In this document: positions 61,847-64,000 of the stretch, one piece after another
How the letters are laid out: every line of letters starts with the position of its first letter
Position numbering within the stretch: position 1 is the stretch's first letter
From: DATARH01 sp035550515
GTDB lineage: Bacteria; Pseudomonadota; Alphaproteobacteria; ATCC43930; CGMCC-115725
Direction: 5' to 3'
Assembly: GCA_035550515.1 (NCBI GenBank)
Contig: DASZOZ010000027.1
Span: forward strand, 30,934 to 94,933
Length of the DNA: 64,000 nt
The notes under the pieces: generated by a model
The model's input: the letters and a program-made list of their open reading frames with translations, nothing else
What the model was told of the DNA's origin: nothing
Databases searched by the model: none
Program-made: the position numbers and the translations under genes

Positions 61847-63004
61847 CTATGCCGATTTGACCGCGCCGCTTTGGTGCAGCGCGGCGATCTCGCCGGCCGA
61901 AAACCCCCAATCGCGCAAGATGCCGTCGGTGTGCTCGCCGGCCCGGGCCGGCGGGCTTTGCACGCGGGTCGGCGTGCCGAGGAAGCGCGGCGCCGGTCCC
62001 GGCTGGGCGACGCCGTCGACCTCGACAAAGCTGCCGCGCTGACGGTTGTGCTCGTGCTCGATCGCCTCGGACATCGTCAGCACCGGGGCGAAGCAGATAT
62101 CGGTCTGCTGCATGATCGCCACCCATTCGGCGCGGGTCTTCTGTTTGAAGATCTTGGCAAAGCGCTGCTGCATGGCCGGCCATTGCGAGCGGTCGGATTG
62201 CGGCGGCAAATCGGCGCCTTCGAGCCCGGTATGGGTCAACAGCAGGCGATAGAATTGCGGCTCGATCGAGCCGACCGAGATGAACTCGCCGTCCTTGGTC
62301 TCGTAGACATGGTAGAAATGCGAGCCGCCGTCGGTGCGGTTGTGGCCGCGCTGCTCGACCCAGGCGCCGGAAGCGAGCGCGCCGTACATCATCATCATCA
62401 ACGACGCGGCGCCCTCGACCATCGAGCAATCGATCACCTGCCCCTTGCCGGTGGCGCGCGCATTGAGGACGCCGGCCAGCACCCCCATCGCCAGATACAG
62501 CGCGCCGCCGCCAAAATCGCCGATCAGGTTGAGCGGCGGCACCGGCGGCCTGCCGGCCTCGCCGATCGCCGCCAACGCGCCCGACAGGGCGATGTAGTTG
62601 ATGTCGTGGCCGGCGACATGGGCGATCGGCCCGTCCTGCCCCCAGCCGGTCATGCGGCCGTAGACCAGCCTGGGATTGCGTTCGAGGCAGAGTTCGGGCG
62701 CGAGGCCGAGCCGCTCCATGACGCCGGGCCGGAAGCCTTCGATCAGCGCGTCGGCCTGATCGATCAGCCGCAGCACCGCCGCCTGCCCGTCCTTGTTCTT
62801 GAGGTCGACGGCGATATTGCGCCGACCGCGCAGCAGCAGATTGAAGCGCGCGTCGTTGCCGTCGCGGTCGGTGTCGGTGCCGACATTGGCGGCGCGGTCG
62901 ACGCGCACGATTTCGGCCCCCATATCGGCAAACAGCATCGCGCAAAACGGCGCCGGGCCGATGCCGGCGAGCTCGATGATCTTCACTCCTTCGAGCGGTC
63001 CCAT
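61847..63004 (-). CDS. CaiB/BaiF CoA-transferase family, alpha-methylacyl-CoA racemase-like
   Basis: 385 residues. MGPLEGVKIIELAGIGPAPFCAMLFADMGAEIVRVDR at the N-terminus, the racemase-branch Asp in GHDINYIALSGALAAIGEAG near 150, VIDCSMVEGAASLMMMMYG and GEFISVGSIEPQFYRLLL near 245 with Glu. These last three are the alpha-methylacyl-CoA racemase type, which inverts 2-methyl-branched acyl-CoA esters, important for branched-chain or sterol side-chain oxidation. AAAGGGA precedes the ATG. The divergent OsmC gene begins 94 bp away. Confidence 0.92.
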   Translation of the reverse strand: MGPLEGVKIIELAGIGPAPFCAMLFADMGAEIVRVDRAANVGTDTDRDGNDARFNLLLRGRRNIAVDLKNKDGQAAVLRLIDQADALIEGFRPGVMERLGLAPELCLERNPRLVYGRMTGWGQDGPIAHVAGHDINYIALSGALAAIGEAGRPPVPPLNLIGDFGGGALYLAMGVLAGVLNARATGKGQVIDCSMVEGAASLMMMMYGALASGAWVEQRGHNRTDGGSHFYHVYETKDGEFISVGSIEPQFYRLLLTHTGLEGADLPPQSDRSQWPAMQQRFAKIFKQKTRAEWVAIMQQTDICFAPVLTMSEAIEHEHNRQRGSFVEVDGVAQPGPAPRFLGTPTRVQSPPARAGEHTDGILRDWGFSAGEIAALHQSGAVKSA

Positions 63005-63097
63005 GTTTTGTCCCTTTCCGCTGGCGATGCTCCACTCTACCCGAAGCCGGGCGCCGGCGTTATCGTCGCCGTGCCTAAGCCGGATGCGAGGATAACG

Positions 63098-63610
63098 ATG
63101 GACAGCACCGCGCTGCGCGAATTGCAAGCGCCGCTCAAAGAGAAATATCGCCACGACCCCGACGCCGCGGTGGTGACGTTGCGCGCGCACGGCGACCTCG
63201 CCGACGGCGCGATCGCCTGCAAGGTCGAGACCGGGCGCGCGCTGGTCGAGGCCGGGCTGCATCCCGCGACCGGCGGCAGCGGGCGCGAAGCCTGCTCGGG
63301 CGACATGCTGCTCGAAGCGCTGGTCGCCTGCGCCGGGGTCACGTTGAAGGCGGTGGCGACGGCGATCGACTTCAAGCTGCGCGGCGGCACGGTCAGCGCC
63401 GAGGGCGACCTCGATTTCCGCGGCACGCTCGGCGTCGACCGCACGGCGCCGGTCGGATTCCGCGACATCCGCCTGCATTTCACGCTCGACACCGACGAGC
63501 CGGAGGACAAGCGGCAGAACCTGCTGCGCCTGACCGAGCGGTATTGCGTGGTGCTGCAGACGCTGCGCAACGCGCCGGCGACGGCCGCCGATATCGCCGT
63601 AAAGGGCTGA
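63098..63610 (+). CDS. OsmC-family peroxiredoxin-like protein
   Basis: 170 residues. TGGSGREACSGDMLLEALVACAGVTLKAVATAIDFKL contains the first redox Cys, and ERYCVVLQTLRNAP the second, as in OsmC/Ohr-type proteins that reduce organic hydroperoxides with a Cys pair. Start at 63098 after GAGG. Followed within 3 bp by an SDR gene, probably one operon. Confidence 0.88.
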   Translation: MDSTALRELQAPLKEKYRHDPDAAVVTLRAHGDLADGAIACKVETGRALVEAGLHPATGGSGREACSGDMLLEALVACAGVTLKAVATAIDFKLRGGTVSAEGDLDFRGTLGVDRTAPVGFRDIRLHFTLDTDEPEDKRQNLLRLTERYCVVLQTLRNAPATAADIAVKG

Positions 63611-63613
63611 GCG

Positions 63614-64000
63614 ATGCGGATCGTCATCACCGGCGGGTGTGGCTTCCTCGGACGGCGCCTGGCGCTGCTGCTGCTCGAAAAGGGCAGCGCCGCGGGCGCG
63701 ATCGACGAGCTGGTGCTGTTCGACAACGCGCCATCGGCCCTGCCGCTGCCCGACGACAAGCGCGTGCGCGTCGTCACCGGCGACATCGCCGACCGCGGCA
63801 CGGTGGGCAAGCTGATCGCGCCCCAGGGATCAAAATCCGGCACGGACGCGGTGTTCCATCTCGCGGCGATCGTCAGCGGCCAGGCCGAGGCCGACACCGA
63901 CCTCGGCTACCGGGTCAATCTCGACGGCACGCGGGCGGTGCTCGACGCCTGCCGCGCATTGGGCACGGCACCGCGCGTCGTCTTCGCCAGCTCTCTCGCG
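63614..64000 (+). CDS. NAD-dependent epimerase/dehydratase-fold SDR, 3' truncated
   Basis: First 129 codons only; runs off the right edge. MRIVITGGCGFLGRRLALLLLEKG is the NAD-binding GxxGFLG motif of extended SDRs, then LVLFDNAPS, VTGDIADRGTVGKLI, VFHLAAIVSGQAEADTDLGYRVNLDGTRAVLDACRALG. The VSGQAEAD segment resembles D-erythronate dehydrogenase (DenD). Three bp after the OsmC stop, so in one operon. Function uncertain without the rest. Confidence 0.85.
   Translation, partial: MRIVITGGCGFLGRRLALLLLEKGSAAGAIDELVLFDNAPSALPLPDDKRVRVVTGDIADRGTVGKLIAPQGSKSGTDAVFHLAAIVSGQAEADTDLGYRVNLDGTRAVLDACRALGTAPRVVFASSLA

Overview
The window is a gene-dense, very GC-rich chromosomal segment. Gene content fits a soil or water alphaproteobacterium of the Rhodospirillales/Hyphomicrobiales type: luciferase-like flavin oxidoreductases, CaiB/BaiF CoA transferase, amidohydrolases, EthD/NIPSNAP proteins, a GlgE operon, a FixK/FNR-type box, and alphaproteobacterial intergenic palindromes. 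The genus cannot be named from sequence alone. I see no rRNA, tRNA, CRISPR array, integrase, transposase or phage gene. Genes run in short operons on both strands and no intergenic gap exceeds about 300 bp.

Layout. 1-8.1 kb: two NAD-dependent aldehyde dehydrogenases (the first frameshifted and running off the left edge), an LLM oxidoreductase, a prolyl iminopeptidase, small VOC, ArsC-like and cupin proteins. 8.1-13 kb: HdeD-like membrane protein, a secreted protein, then a three-gene minus-strand cassette (class III aminotransferase, acyl-CoA-dehydrogenase-fold flavoprotein, MetX-like hydrolase). 13-21.4 kb: 2'-5' RNA ligase, Crp/Fnr regulator, ECF-like sigma factor, MscS channel, a large unrecognised protein, DUF3108, small secreted proteins. 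21.5-27.5 kb: protocatechuate 3,4-dioxygenase pcaHG, a TetR regulator, EthD, two NIPSNAP paralogues and two coupled amidases. 27.6-31.8 kb: double-Nudix protein, MtgA, hydantoinase B, Spy-like chaperone. 31.9-40.7 kb: glgE - treS/mak - glgB, overlapping genes for the GlgE alpha-glucan pathway from trehalose.

40.7-50.8 kb: amidohydrolases, a DUF6065-JmjC fusion, an LLM monooxygenase with a 15-bp tandem repeat at its start codon, an orphan CoxL-type molybdoenzyme subunit, a DUF883-like membrane anchor and an FkbM methyltransferase. 50.8-57.7 kb: type III PKS coupled to an isoprenylcysteine-type methyltransferase, marR-hlyD-nodT, and tungstate uptake genes tupB-tupA. 57.8-64 kb: MaoC-like dehydratase, 3-hydroxyisobutyrate-dehydrogenase-like enzyme, VOC, LLM oxidoreductase, a DUF6455 gene behind a perfect FNR/FixK box, a methylacyl-CoA racemase-like CoA transferase, OsmC and a truncated SDR.

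The most interesting non-coding signal is a pair of AT-rich 24-bp palindromes just upstream of both aldehyde dehydrogenases. They share architecture and half-site sequence with ModE-type molybdate boxes. The most interesting coding signals are the FIH-like JmjC hydroxylase fused to DUF6065 and the 538-residue protein of unknown family.
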